64,000 nt of DNA from Acinetobacter terrae (GTDB lineage: Bacteria; Pseudomonadota; Gammaproteobacteria; Pseudomonadales; Moraxellaceae), in contig NZ_JABERI010000007.1 in NCBI RefSeq assembly GCF_013004375.1, positions 124,001 through 188,000 on the forward strand, in the 5' to 3' direction. A program made the position numbers and the translations under genes. The notes below the pieces were generated by a model. That model was not told the origin of the DNA and did no database searches. It was given only the letters and a program-made list of their open reading frames with translations. This document shows positions 18,905 through 27,032 of this stretch, piece by piece; within the stretch, counting starts at the first letter, position 1; every line of letters begins with the position of its first letter.

Positions 18905-20134
18905 TCACCCTTTAAAGTTCCGCTTGAGGTCACTCACTTTTCGGCTGATTACTTTGTTTAATTCGCCATTTTTAGTGATCGTTTGATTAAAGCTGCGCTT
19001 GTGTCTGCTTTTGCTGTAGTGCTCTTTCGTTTGCTTGCCAAATGTATCCACGGATTCCCGATAAAGTTTTTTGTCGTCTGCCGTTGCGTTCTTACTGAGC
19101 CGTGTAAACTTCAAATGATTAAAGGCGCATTGAATGATCTCAGGGAGATTGCTTAGGCTGTTATTCACTCCAAATTCTGAAACGGCGCAATTCACTTCTG
19201 TTCTAGACCGGTGCTCGCTCTCATGAAGGTTTAAGCCTCTGTCTGTCATCTTGTGGTACGAGGTATGATATGCAAGGGAGCCGTCAGGATTCACCCCGAT
19301 ACAATAACCATCCTCAAGCTTCCTTAGGAGGTCAATGGGAGTCTTGGGAATTGGCGTAAAAGTCTTTTCAGTCTTGTATGTGCGCTCATTGATCGAGTTC
19401 TCAAAGTAGGCCAGTGACTTATGAAGTGCCGTCAGCAATGCTTTACTTTTAGCATTGTAGAAATCAAGTGAGACTTCTATGCGAGTTACTTTGATGTCGC
19501 TGTATGTCACGCCGTAACGCTCCAAACATTGGATGATGGCTTTTAAGTCCTTTCTCGACCTTACATCATGCACCTGCTTAATGGTGAATACATTGCCTGA
19601 TTGCTCAATGCCGCTCTTATCGCTTTCGATGTAGTACCGCGTGCCAGTCTTTTCGGTTAAGTGTTTTTTGATGCAGTGGCGCGTAGTTGGTTTGTTTACT
19701 TCAAACTGTAAAGTCATGAAGTCAATGACTGGCTTGATCTCAATGCCCATCGCTTTAAAGTCATAGCTGTGTATGTCGCTATAAATCTCGGTTTCCCATT
19801 CATCCGCACGCTTGGCATTGTCGACATAGCGTTGGCGCATACCCTGCAATTGTTGCTCTAGGTCTTCATCTGATATTTTGGATGATACGGTGATGATGTT
19901 GCCTTCGTCTGCTAATGATTCTAATAGCAATTGGTCGAGTTCATCATCAAGTCTTGCTGCTAATACTTCTTGAGCATTACCGCCAAGTGACAAACCTCTG
20001 CTCATAGATGATTCGACTAAATCGCGCCCAGCATAGAGACTGTCTAGCTTACTTAATGTCTCTGCTTCGCTTTCATAAATCGAATTGACGTGATGGGATG
20101 AAGTCGTATAATTAGGGGTGTAAATTGCGTTCAT
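18905..20134 (-). CDS. Rep-like replication initiator
   Basis: A 409-residue protein. The central part has three segments in the order seen in Rep_trans-type rolling-circle initiators of small plasmids and filamentous phages: PVIDFMTLQFEV (about residue 140), KVTRIEVSLDFYNAK (about 225) and HRSRTEVNCAVSEFG (about 310). The N-terminal 110 residues are acidic and helical and the C-terminus is strongly basic. Phage and plasmid replication proteins of this size are common in integrated elements. Rep function is inferred from these weak motifs plus the adjacent repeat array at 18811-18903. A relaxase-like or regulatory role cannot be excluded. Confidence 0.6.
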   Translation of the reverse strand: MNAIYTPNYTTSSHHVNSIYESEAETLSKLDSLYAGRDLVESSMSRGLSLGGNAQEVLAARLDDELDQLLLESLADEGNIITVSSKISDEDLEQQLQGMRQRYVDNAKRADEWETEIYSDIHSYDFKAMGIEIKPVIDFMTLQFEVNKPTTRHCIKKHLTEKTGTRYYIESDKSGIEQSGNVFTIKQVHDVRSRKDLKAIIQCLERYGVTYSDIKVTRIEVSLDFYNAKSKALLTALHKSLAYFENSINERTYKTEKTFTPIPKTPIDLLRKLEDGYCIGVNPDGSLAYHTSYHKMTDRGLNLHESEHRSRTEVNCAVSEFGVNNSLSNLPEIIQCAFNHLKFTRLSKNATADDKKLYRESVDTFGKQTKEHYSKSRHKRSFNQTITKNGELNKVISRKVSDLKRNFKG

Positions 20135-20156
20135 ATTTTAAGCTCTGTATGACGTA

Positions 20157-20195
20157 CGACGGCGTTGTGACTTGTGCCCACAGCGCCGTTTTTAT
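20157..20195. other. Hairpin between the winged-helix gene and rep
   Basis: ACGGCGTTGTG (20159-20169) pairs with CACAGCGCCGT (20179-20189) with one wobble pair. A T-run follows on the plus strand only, so on the rep-sense strand it is a leader hairpin rather than a clear terminator. It could modulate rep expression. Confidence 0.5.
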
Positions 20196-20519
20196 TTATA
20201 TGAATATCTCATCAAGTTCGAAGTCTTGCTCGTCCGCTTCGATCAAAACTGATTTTAAAGAAGGGGCATAGGTGTTTAAGAGCGCCTTGCCATTGCTTGT
20301 AAGAGTAAGCGTGGTACATAGGGAGCCGTTTCTTGATTCGCGCCCCGTACGCTCTATCAAGTCGCGTTTAGCAAGGTGGTTAACACTACACAAGACAGCT
20401 TGCTTCGTTGCGGTATAGGTCAATGATTGTCTGAGTTGCGTCTGGTCGATCAATGAGCCGTCTAGGTTGCCCCTTTCGATTCTTTTTAGTATTTCAACTT
20501 GCTTAGGGGTTAGTTTCAA
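20196..20519 (-). CDS. Small winged-helix (MarR-like) protein
   Basis: A 107-residue protein with a likely winged-helix fold: MKLTPKQVEILKRIERG at the start, KQAVLCSVNHLAKRDLIERTG as the recognition-helix region, and TLTLTSNGKALLNTY as the wing and final helix. This resembles MarR-type transcriptional regulators or small DNA-binding replication accessories. It precedes rep on the same strand by about 60 bp, so control of rep or copy number is a reasonable guess. No ligand-binding domain is present. Confidence 0.65.
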   Translation of the reverse strand: MKLTPKQVEILKRIERGNLDGSLIDQTQLRQSLTYTATKQAVLCSVNHLAKRDLIERTGRESRNGSLCTTLTLTSNGKALLNTYAPSLKSVLIEADEQDFELDEIFI

Positions 20520-20537
20520 TTTGATTGACTCCTAAAT

Positions 20538-20569
20538 TAAAGGGAGCATTTTTAGTGCCCCCTTTTTTA
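20538..20569 (-). terminator. Hairpin/terminator between orf151 and the winged-helix gene
   Basis: AAAGGGAGCA pairs with the TGCCCCCTTT segment (one mismatch), and A/T runs follow on both sides. It is likely a partial terminator separating the alpA-orf151 unit from the winged-helix-rep unit. Confidence 0.6.
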
Positions 20570-20585
20570 ATGTGCTCATCCGCGA

Positions 20586-21041
20586 TTACATCAATTCAAG
20601 TTCTTTTAATGCTCTTATTTTTCGGTTTAATTCGCGCTTAATATCCACACACTTAAGCTCGAAGCCCGCAACTTTGTAGTAATAAACGGCAAAGCGGCAC
20701 GCTTCATCAATACCCGCCTCTGTCTTCAAATCAAAATCGCCATCATTTTCATCAATGATATTTAATGCAATTTCGCTGATGGATTCATCACTTAGGCTTG
20801 GCAGTTGGTTCACTTCGATAGTTTCCTTATGCGGTGTCAGGGTTACGCGTATGAACTCAAGCAAGGCTGATTCTGTATATGTCAATTTTCCATTTACAAC
20901 ATGGGTTGTGATCTTGTAGCCGTTGCTTTGGTCTGCATGGTGACGGCTATTTTTGGCTAAAAACCCATACCATTTTTTAGCATCCCCGTTTAGAAGGCTT
21001 GCGAGAAGTTCGGCCGCCTGCCATTGTGTTAAGTATTTCAT
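20586..21041 (-). CDS. Unknown element protein downstream of alpA
   Basis: A 151-residue protein (MKYLTQWQAAELLASLLNG start). The first 25 residues look like a helix-turn-helix-type helix, followed by a beta-rich part (GYKITTHVVNGKLTY) and a helical acidic C-terminal half. I do not recognise a family. ATG 21041-21039 overlaps the alpA TGA stop as ATGA with GGGAG just upstream, so translation is coupled to alpA. A longer reading from 21065 would start inside alpA without support. Confidence 0.65.
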   Translation of the reverse strand: MKYLTQWQAAELLASLLNGDAKKWYGFLAKNSRHHADQSNGYKITTHVVNGKLTYTESALLEFIRVTLTPHKETIEVNQLPSLSDESISEIALNIIDENDGDFDLKTEAGIDEACRFAVYYYKVAGFELKCVDIKRELNRKIRALKELELM

Positions 21042-21322
21042 TTCACTCCCTGCTGCTCGAGCCATTTCTCAACATCGGCAGAATTCCAAACAGTCACCCC
21101 GTTCATCTTTATTGGCTTTGGGAATTTTCCCTCTCTAACCCAAGTCCATAGAGTCTTAGAAGTGATTGGCAATAAACCATTACGTGCGGGCTGCTCACGC
21201 TTAATGCAAACCTTACCCGCGTTTTCGCCTGTTTTAGTTGTGTATGTTCTTTGTGGCAATGCTTTGGATGATGTTAAGTGCTTTACCTGCAGGAGGCTTG
21301 GCAGTTGTTGCGCGATGTTCAT
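21038..21322 (-). CDS. AlpA-family transcriptional regulator
   Basis: A 94-residue protein whose second half is the AlpA/MerR-like HTH: LLPITSKTLWTWVREGKFPKP, then IKMNGVTVWNSADVEKWLEQ. AlpA proteins of P4-type satellites, CP4-57 and Gram-negative phage-inducible islands activate integrase or excision genes. The N-terminal 45 residues are an extra basic segment. The start codon lies inside one arm of a 13-bp inverted repeat (21315-21362), a good candidate for autoregulation. It is translationally coupled to the following 151-residue gene. Confidence 0.82.
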   Translation of the reverse strand: MNIAQQLPSLLQVKHLTSSKALPQRTYTTKTGENAGKVCIKREQPARNGLLPITSKTLWTWVREGKFPKPIKMNGVTVWNSADVEKWLEQQGVK

Positions 21323-21362
21323 AATCGTGTCTCTATGGCTTGTATGCTCCGATTATGAACAT
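21315..21362 (-). promoter_or_regulatory. 13-bp inverted repeat overlapping the alpA start
   Basis: ATGTTCATAATCG (21315-21327) and CGATTATGAACAT (21350-21362) are perfect inverted copies separated by 22 bp, so the centres are about three helical turns apart. The left arm contains the alpA ATG and the spacer holds its ribosome-binding region. This suits a dimeric repressor operator or an RNA hairpin that hides the start codon. Confidence 0.65.
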
Positions 21363-21404
21363 GCTTTAATTGCGCTTCTAGACGGAATCTTAAATCGCTC
21401 GTAT

Positions 21405-22280
21405 CTAATTTCGCCTATTAATTTCGTCTATTTTCCATTGATCAAAGGAAGCCTCAATAAAAGCTTTTGTCTGTTTTGCTTCCTCATTTGTTGGTCGCTT
21501 AGGTTTGCCCCATTCCTTCAAATCTGTTACCCAGTCTCTAATTTTTCTTTCTCCGTCACCCTTCAAATTAGTAATATGGTCTGTGTCTTTAATCACCTCA
21601 AAGATTGCAGCAGCCAGTCTTGCCTTAGTCACCACCCCACTACCTTTTTTCGAAAGGACATAATTTGCCAAGCCTTCGACACGCTCCCTTGTTTTCCCGG
21701 GGCTATATTTATCTATTTCTTTTTTTGGCTTTGCTTTTGTTTTAGCGATGTATGCGTTCAGCGAATCTCTGGTAATTAGCAGCTCATCTGCCGTGATTGT
21801 GTAAGATGCCGATGCGCCCTCCTCTCTCTCGAACTCAAGGAAGTATTTAGGCGAATCAAACATCTGCCAACCGTTCTTATACTCTGAGTCAATCTCATAA
21901 AGGTACTGATCGCTGACTCCTTGCATCAAAAGCAGCTGATTGCGTTTGTGGCTTAATTTGTGCACAACCTGCATTTCTATCGGGTCTTTGTAGTTGTTTT
22001 CAATCGCATCGAATACGGCACGTTTGTGATGATATGAGGGAGTCAAGTATAGCTCACTTTTAAAGTCCACATCTCTTATTCCAATCAGTTTCGCTTCTGA
22101 GATTAAGTCCAGTCGCTCATGATTGCTAATTACACCTAAATAACAATTGTGCGTCCTAGGCTTAAAACATACTTGCAACTCCCCCATTGTCCATAATTGT
22201 GCTATTTCACGGCGCGTTAAAGTCTGATCAGTTTTTCTCTCGATTATTTTAATCGCCTCTTTAATTGTAAGGTGCGTCAT
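21405..22280 (-). CDS. Unknown element protein downstream of the integrase
   Basis: A 291-residue protein. The first 35 residues (MTHLTIKEAIKIIERKTDQ, LTRREIAQLWTMGELQV) look like an HTH or excisionase-type DNA-binding segment. A middle alpha/beta region and a basic C-terminal region (KRPTNEEAKQTKAFIEASF) follow. I do not recognise a named family, but similar N-termini occur in proteins next to integrases in gammaproteobacterial islands. It starts 3 bp after the integrase stop, so it is co-transcribed. A role in excision or regulation is only inference. Confidence 0.65.
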   Translation of the reverse strand: MTHLTIKEAIKIIERKTDQTLTRREIAQLWTMGELQVCFKPRTHNCYLGVISNHERLDLISEAKLIGIRDVDFKSELYLTPSYHHKRAVFDAIENNYKDPIEMQVVHKLSHKRNQLLLMQGVSDQYLYEIDSEYKNGWQMFDSPKYFLEFEREEGASASYTITADELLITRDSLNAYIAKTKAKPKKEIDKYSPGKTRERVEGLANYVLSKKGSGVVTKARLAAAIFEVIKDTDHITNLKGDGERKIRDWVTDLKEWGKPKRPTNEEAKQTKAFIEASFDQWKIDEINRRN

Positions 22281-22283
22281 GCT

Positions 22284-23438
22284 TTATTGCGCCTTCTTGA
22301 ATCTAATTACGTTTGGTTCATCGGCTTGGTTGATTCTATCTGCCAGTTCTGTTGCTGTCGGGTTGTAATACCGCATAAGTGTTTTTAAGTCCTTGTGTCC
22401 TGTAACCTTAGCCAAGTCTTGAGACTGTAACTTTTGCGCCAAACGTGTAGTAGCTTCGTGTCGTGTATCATGAAAAGTTAAGTTCTCTATTTTTAATTTT
22501 TCGGTTACGACCTGCCAAAAATACTGTGACAGTGTATTTGCGCTTGTCATGGTGCAAACAGTATTGCTATCAAGTCCCCGCATTAGCTCTAGCATTTCTT
22601 TTGCTTTGGTCGAAAGAGGCACCTTTCTCGAAGTGCCGTTTTTTGTATCCGGTAGCAGTACATAGTCATCAAAGACATTGGCCCAAGTCAGTCCCGTTAT
22701 TTCACTTGCCCTCATAGCTGTTTCGATGGCAAATAAAAATGCCCACGCGGTCTGCTGCTTTTTATTGATTGGCTGAAATGTCGGATGATAGCTAAATGCT
22801 TCTAAAATTCTATTTATTTCCGCATCAGAAATACGTCTCTCTCTACTCTCTGCCTGCCGAGGTTTGGCTACATCCGTCAATGGTGATTTAGACATGATCC
22901 TAAGTTCCTGTCGTGCGTAACGGAATACTCCACCTAAAACCCCTAAATCCCTTGCTACGGTTGATTCACTAACCTTCCTTAGCCTTTCATCCCTGAATTC
23001 GATCATATCCAATTGATCAAGCTCACTTACTGGTTTAAGCATCAGCTTGGGAAAATCACGAATGTAACTATTGATGACACTCTTTTCCTGTTTTGCGCCT
23101 TTGTGAGTAGGTGTAACTACTTCAAGGTATCGCCCAAGTAACTCCCCGAAGCTCATGCTGACAAGTCGTTTCTGCTTGGCAAGTTTCTTTTCTTGATTGG
23201 GGTTAATTCCATTGGCAAGCTGTGCCTTAATCGCATCCCGCTTCAACCGCGCGTCTTTAATTGAAACAATCGGGTACTCACCCAAAGTTATAGTGCCTTT
23301 CTTTCCCTCAAAGGTATAAAGCACCTTCCAAGACTTACGACCGGCCGGTGACGTAAAAATATAAAGCATATCGCCGTCACTAGTTTTGAACAGCCTATCC
23401 TTCGACTTTAAAGCATCAATCTGTTGTTTGGTAAGCAT
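22284..23438 (-). CDS. int: Tyrosine-type site-specific integrase (DUF4102 N-terminus)
   Basis: A 384-residue integrase with the DUF4102/arm-binding N-terminal domain (residues 1-85, including KVLYTFEGKKGTITLGEYP), a SAM-like core-binding domain (about 95-185) and the catalytic domain. Catalytic residues are visible: Arg243 (AMRASEI), Lys266 (TKNG), His323 and Arg326 (HDTR), His348 (GHKD) and a tyrosine at 357 or 358 (MRYYN). It lies about 180 bp from the right attachment site in proB and is read away from it. All catalytic positions are intact, so integration and excision should be possible. Confidence 0.95.
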   Translation of the reverse strand: MLTKQQIDALKSKDRLFKTSDGDMLYIFTSPAGRKSWKVLYTFEGKKGTITLGEYPIVSIKDARLKRDAIKAQLANGINPNQEKKLAKQKRLVSMSFGELLGRYLEVVTPTHKGAKQEKSVINSYIRDFPKLMLKPVSELDQLDMIEFRDERLRKVSESTVARDLGVLGGVFRYARQELRIMSKSPLTDVAKPRQAESRERRISDAEINRILEAFSYHPTFQPINKKQQTAWAFLFAIETAMRASEITGLTWANVFDDYVLLPDTKNGTSRKVPLSTKAKEMLELMRGLDSNTVCTMTSANTLSQYFWQVVTEKLKIENLTFHDTRHEATTRLAQKLQSQDLAKVTGHKDLKTLMRYYNPTATELADRINQADEPNVIRFKKAQ

Positions 23439-23497
23439 AGAGGTTAGTACCTGACAATAAAAAAGAGGTTAGACCATTAACCTCTAGTCTAACCTCT
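23439..23497 (-). promoter_or_regulatory. Four AGAGGTTAG-type sites and a hairpin before int
   Basis: AGAGGTTAG occurs directly at 23439-23447 and 23464-23472, and inverted at 23477-23485 (one mismatch) and 23489-23497. Two of these form an 11-bp stem, AGAGGTTAGAC/GTCTAACCTCT, that on the minus strand is followed by TTTTTTATT. This gives both an intrinsic terminator for transcripts coming from proB and candidate integrase arm sites, suggesting autoregulation. Confidence 0.6.
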
Positions 23498-23617
23498 CTC
23501 TGCATGGTGCTTCAATGTCTTTCCGAGTTATTAAAAAACACTCTCAAAACAATAAAAACCCATATACTTCAATGCTTTTATAACGAATTTCTCATTGCCC
23601 GTTATTGCATGTTTTTC

Positions 23618-24751
23618 CTAATAAATCGCCATATGATTGCGATGAATCATTTCTAAAGAACGCGCTTCACCTAAAACCTGATGCACTTTATCTGAAGATA
23701 AACCCTTCACAATTTCAGCTGAACGAGAACTAAAGTTGACACGACCAACAGCAACACGGCCACCCTGTGAATCAACACATTCAACCACATCGCCACGCTC
23801 AAAATGACCTTCCACCGCTTTTACCCCAACAGGCAATAAACTGCGATGGTTTTCTTTAATCGCTTTCACTGCGCCATCATCCAAGACTAAACGGCCTGCA
23901 GTTTGCAGATGCGCAGCTAACCATTGCTGATGTGCGGTAATACGGTCATTGTCGGTAATAAACAATGTTCCGAGCAATTCACCAGACATTAAGCGCGCAA
24001 GCACATTGTCACTTTCACCACTGGCGATCAGTGTTGGACAACCTGATTTCGCCGCCAAGCGTGCCGCACGAACTTTGGTTAGCATACCGCCACGACCAAA
24101 TTTCCCACCGCCACCGGCCATATCAAACAGGCTTTCATCCAATGCACGAACCGTATGGAACAGTTTTGCATTTGGATTAGAACGCGGGTCAGAATCAAAC
24201 ATGCCTTGCTGATCGGTTAAGATAATCAACAAATCGGCATGAACCTGACCTGCGACCATAGCGGCCAAGGTGTCGTTATCACCAAAGCGAATTTCGTCAG
24301 TCGATACCGTGTCATTTTCATTAATGACAGGAATCACATGCCAGTCAATTAAATGCTGCAAAGCATCGCAAGAATTCAAATAACGACGACGGTCTGCCAG
24401 GTCATCATGAGTCAATAAAACTTGAGCCGTTTGAATAGAATGATTTTCTAATACACTGGACCAAGTTTGAATCAAGCCCATTTGACCAATAGCAGCACAT
24501 GCCTGAAGACTCGGTAAATCAGTGGGTCGATTCGACAATTTCATCCGAACCATCCCTTCAGCCACAGCACCTGAAGACACGAGTATGATCTCGTGTCCTG
24601 CATTGTGTAGATCTGCAATTTGTTCCGCCCAATGCGAAATTGCATCCAAATCTAAACCTTGCCCATTTGCCGTGAGTAAAGATGATCCGATTTTAACAAC
24701 GATTCGTTTACAACCCTTGAGCTGACGTTGCCCATCTACCACTTCTATCAT
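23618..24751 (-). CDS. proB: Glutamate 5-kinase
   Basis: A 377-residue enzyme that phosphorylates glutamate, the first step of proline synthesis. The amino acid kinase domain ([55 protein letters not shown]) is followed by a C-terminal PUA domain (about residues 285-370), as in E. coli ProB. The last seven residues plus stop are encoded by the attR repeat, so the element kept the gene intact while replacing its stop (TAG instead of TAA at attL). The start is 28 bp after the obgE stop, suggesting an obgE-proB transcript. Confidence 0.97.
   Translation of the reverse strand: MIEVVDGQRQLKGCKRIVVKIGSSLLTANGQGLDLDAISHWAEQIADLHNAGHEIILVSSGAVAEGMVRMKLSNRPTDLPSLQACAAIGQMGLIQTWSSVLENHSIQTAQVLLTHDDLADRRRYLNSCDALQHLIDWHVIPVINENDTVSTDEIRFGDNDTLAAMVAGQVHADLLIILTDQQGMFDSDPRSNPNAKLFHTVRALDESLFDMAGGGGKFGRGGMLTKVRAARLAAKSGCPTLIASGESDNVLARLMSGELLGTLFITDNDRITAHQQWLAAHLQTAGRLVLDDGAVKAIKENHRSLLPVGVKAVEGHFERGDVVECVDSQGGRVAVGRVNFSSRSAEIVKGLSSDKVHQVLGEARSLEMIHRNHMAIY
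23619..23641 (-). mobile_element. attR: right attachment repeat within the proB 3' end
   Basis: This is the copy of the 23-bp repeat also found at 15350-15372 (one mismatch). It encodes the RNHMAIY end of ProB. It sits about 180 bp from the integrase start. Confidence 0.85.
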
Positions 24752-24779
24752 CTTGTCCTCAGTACTCTATCCCAAGAGC

Positions 24780-26000
24780 TTAACGTACGTAAAACACTTC
24801 CACATCGTTATCGTCGTCTTCATCATCTTCATCGTCTTCTTCTTCAGCCAATAGACCAGCAAGACGTTGTTGACGACGCATTTCACGATAAGCTTCTTTC
24901 GCTGCGATGGTCTGTTCACGTGTTTCAGCTTCAAGCTGATCACGGAATGCTTTCATTTCTGCTGCGTATTCAGGATCTTCAACTTCGCGTTCACGTTGTT
25001 GTTCAATTTGATCCATCAGGTAATAAACAACTTCTTTCGTTCCTTCCGACATTAAGCCAGAAGTTTGGAATACCGGACCTTCCCACTTCATTTCTTCCAG
25101 AAGATGTTTACACCATTCTTCTTTGGTGTCCTGATCGAGTTGGTCAACTTTATTCAGCACTAACACGACTGGCAATTTTGCCAAAGTTGGAGAGAAGTTC
25201 TTCAACTCTTGTAAAATTGCATGTGCATTATGAACAGGATCTGAACCATCAATCGGTTGAACATCAACAATGTGCAACAAAATACGGGTACGTGCCAAAT
25301 GTTTAAGGAAACGAATACCAAGTCCCGCACCTTCTGACGCACCTTCGATTAATCCTGGAATATCTGCCATCACAAATGAACGATGACTGTCCGCATCTAC
25401 CACACCAAGGTTTGGAACCATAGTGGTAAATGGATAATCTGCAACTTTAGGTTTCGCTGCCGATACTGCACGAATAAAGGTCGATTTACCTGCATTTGGC
25501 ATACCGAGCAAGCCAACATCCGCAAGAACTTTAAGCTCTAGACGAATTTCACGGTATTCGCCTTTGGTACCCGTTGTGCATTTACGTGGCGAGCGATTTG
25601 TAGATGATTTAAAGTGAGTATTACCCAAACCACCTTCACCGCCTGCTGCCACCAATACACGCTGACCATCAGCCACTAAATCGCCGATGATATCGCCTGA
25701 TTCTGTATCGACAATTGTTGTTCCTACTGGAACTTTTAATACGGTGTCTTCACCGCCACGGCCTGAGCAGTTCGCACCACGACCGTTTTTAGCACGTTCT
25801 GCACGGAATTTACGTGTATAACGATAATCTACAAGAGTGGTGGTGTCGTTACCAGCTTCTACATAGATGTTACCGCCACGACCACCATCACCACCATCTG
25901 GACCACCAAATGGTACAAATTTTTCACGGCGAAAACTGGCTACGCCATTGCCACCGTCGCCAGCCTCTACGGTAATGACTGCTTCATCAACAAAGCGCAT
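24780..26000 (-). CDS. obgE: Obg family GTPase
   Basis: A 406-residue ribosome-associated GTPase. It has the glycine-rich Obg fold at the N-terminus ([17 protein letters not shown]) and a G domain with [10 protein letters not shown] (G1), [16 protein letters not shown] (G3) and LNKVDQL (G4). The C-terminal tail is very acidic ([14 protein letters not shown]), typical of gammaproteobacterial Obg/CgtA. It acts in 50S subunit maturation and the stringent response. It is normally encoded with rplU-rpmA in many bacteria, but here it stands upstream of proB. Confidence 0.97.
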   Translation of the reverse strand: MRFVDEAVITVEAGDGGNGVASFRREKFVPFGGPDGGDGGRGGNIYVEAGNDTTTLVDYRYTRKFRAERAKNGRGANCSGRGGEDTVLKVPVGTTIVDTESGDIIGDLVADGQRVLVAAGGEGGLGNTHFKSSTNRSPRKCTTGTKGEYREIRLELKVLADVGLLGMPNAGKSTFIRAVSAAKPKVADYPFTTMVPNLGVVDADSHRSFVMADIPGLIEGASEGAGLGIRFLKHLARTRILLHIVDVQPIDGSDPVHNAHAILQELKNFSPTLAKLPVVLVLNKVDQLDQDTKEEWCKHLLEEMKWEGPVFQTSGLMSEGTKEVVYYLMDQIEQQREREVEDPEYAAEMKAFRDQLEAETREQTIAAKEAYREMRRQQRLAGLLAEEEDDEDDEDDDNDVEVFYVR

Positions 26001-26541
26001 ATTGCCAATCCTCTAAATACTTTAAAACCGCATATTCTGCCATATTTTACAAAATTTCTCGAATAGAATTATTAAGCATTACATGATTTTTAGTATTGTT
26101 AAGATGAATTTGGCTTGAACTGAGCTGATATTGCTTGGCTTAGTTCAATAATCTAATCAAAAAATTAAGAAGAACCATCCGCTTAGCTATGTAAATCTAC
26201 TTTTTGGTTAAATTTCACTTACTTTATATTTTAATCATTCAAATAAACTTCAATCCAAAATTTACACTTAAAGATTCCAAAAAATTGATAAAAATAATGC
26301 AGGGATATTTTCACTTAAATGATTTCCTTAAATGTATTCTCTCTTCTTCTAAGATTCCATTTTGACATTTTATGAAATATCAAATTACAGTTTAAGCTTT
26401 CAAAAGGTTAAATTAAAAATAGTGCCCTTTTTCTCATTTTGTAAAAATTCATTTTTTGGACTTATCTGAATACACAAGTAATTCTAAATAAAAGCCTAAT
26501 CACTTAAATATTTCATAAAGCATTTAAATGACTCACTCTTA
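26001..26541. other. A/T-rich intergenic region between obgE and the HxlR gene
   Basis: No ORF with support. An imperfect inverted repeat, TTGAACTGAGC (26115-26125) with GCTTAGTTCAA (26138-26148), is the only structure seen. It has no T-run and may be a remnant or an RNA hairpin. The obgE promoter must lie at the left end. Confidence 0.4.
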
Positions 26542-26916
26542 TTATTTAGCAACACGTTGTTTATTTTCTAAAATCTCAGGTAAATTTCGTTCAATCCAAC
26601 CAATGAGCATTGTCATTTTTTCAGCGGCCTGAGCACCCAGAATAGTCAGCTGATATTCCACTTTAGGTGGCACGACGGGATAAACAGTACGAATAAGAAA
26701 ACCATCTTTTTCCAATACTTTTAAGGTTTGCGCCAGCATTTTTTCACTCACCCCTTCTATGCGCTGTTTTAACTCGCTGAAACGATGTACACCATCACTT
26801 AAACAGCGTAAAACTAAAACAGACCATTTGGTGGTCAAGTGTTCCAATATTTCACGAGAAGGACATTCATTGGATAAAACCTGTCCAAGCAAATGATTCG
26901 TTGCATAATTACTCAT
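26542..26916 (-). CDS. HxlR (DUF24) family transcriptional regulator
   Basis: A 124-residue winged-helix regulator with the family signature: CPSREILEHLTTKWSVLVLRCLSDG (shared Cys and W), RFSELKQRIEGVSEKMLAQTLKVLE and a VEYQLT wing. HxlR proteins such as QorR, YodB and HypR often sense electrophiles or quinones through the conserved N-terminal cysteine. It is divergent from a qorB-like quinone oxidoreductase, the classic QorR arrangement. I chose ATG 26916 with GGAGAG upstream. A TTG three bases earlier is also possible. Confidence 0.9.
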   Translation of the reverse strand: MSNYATNHLLGQVLSNECPSREILEHLTTKWSVLVLRCLSDGVHRFSELKQRIEGVSEKMLAQTLKVLEKDGFLIRTVYPVVPPKVEYQLTILGAQAAEKMTMLIGWIERNLPEILENKQRVAK

Positions 26917-26951
26917 CAATTCTCTCCAAACCGCAATTAACTTACTTTTAG

Positions 26952-26983
26952 GTACGTACTTACATTAAGTAAGCTACTATAAT
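26952..26983 (+). promoter_or_regulatory. qorB-like promoter with palindromic operator
   Basis: A perfect -10 hexamer, TATAAT, lies at 26978-26983. Just upstream are the palindrome GTACGTAC (26952-26959) and the inverted repeat CTTAC-ATTAA-GTAAG (26959-26973), which cover the -35 region. This position suits repression by the divergent HxlR regulator. Confidence 0.6.
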
Positions 26984-27032
26984 AAGATCAGAACATCAAG
27001 TATAAAAAACCAACAATTGAGAGGTTCTTAGA

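Larger units (their letters stand above)
15350..23641. mobile_element. Integrated satellite/plasmid-like element in the 3' end of proB (8.3 kb)
   Basis: The element is bounded by 23-bp direct repeats that duplicate the proB 3' end, with a tyrosine integrase beside the right repeat. The gene content from right to left is integrase, unknown 291-residue protein, AlpA regulator, unknown 151-residue protein, winged-helix protein, Rep-like initiator with direct repeats, 52-residue ORF, AAA ATPase, TOPRIM-like protein and a secreted 104-residue protein. No capsid, tail or conjugation genes are present. This resembles phage-inducible chromosomal islands or P4-like satellites, or an integrated rolling-circle plasmid. 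The two ATPase/TOPRIM genes are visibly more A/T-rich than the rest. Confidence 0.85.

Noticed and set aside
21162..21779. 205-residue plus-strand ORF in the element
   Set aside because: It is antisense to alpA and the 291-residue gene, which have better codon patterns, coupling and domain matches. The frame is Cys/Phe/Leu-rich and typical of a shadow.
23618..24751. proB disrupted by the integrated element
   Set aside because: The attR repeat restores the full C-terminus (RNHMAIY-stop) and the PUA domain is complete, so the gene is intact.
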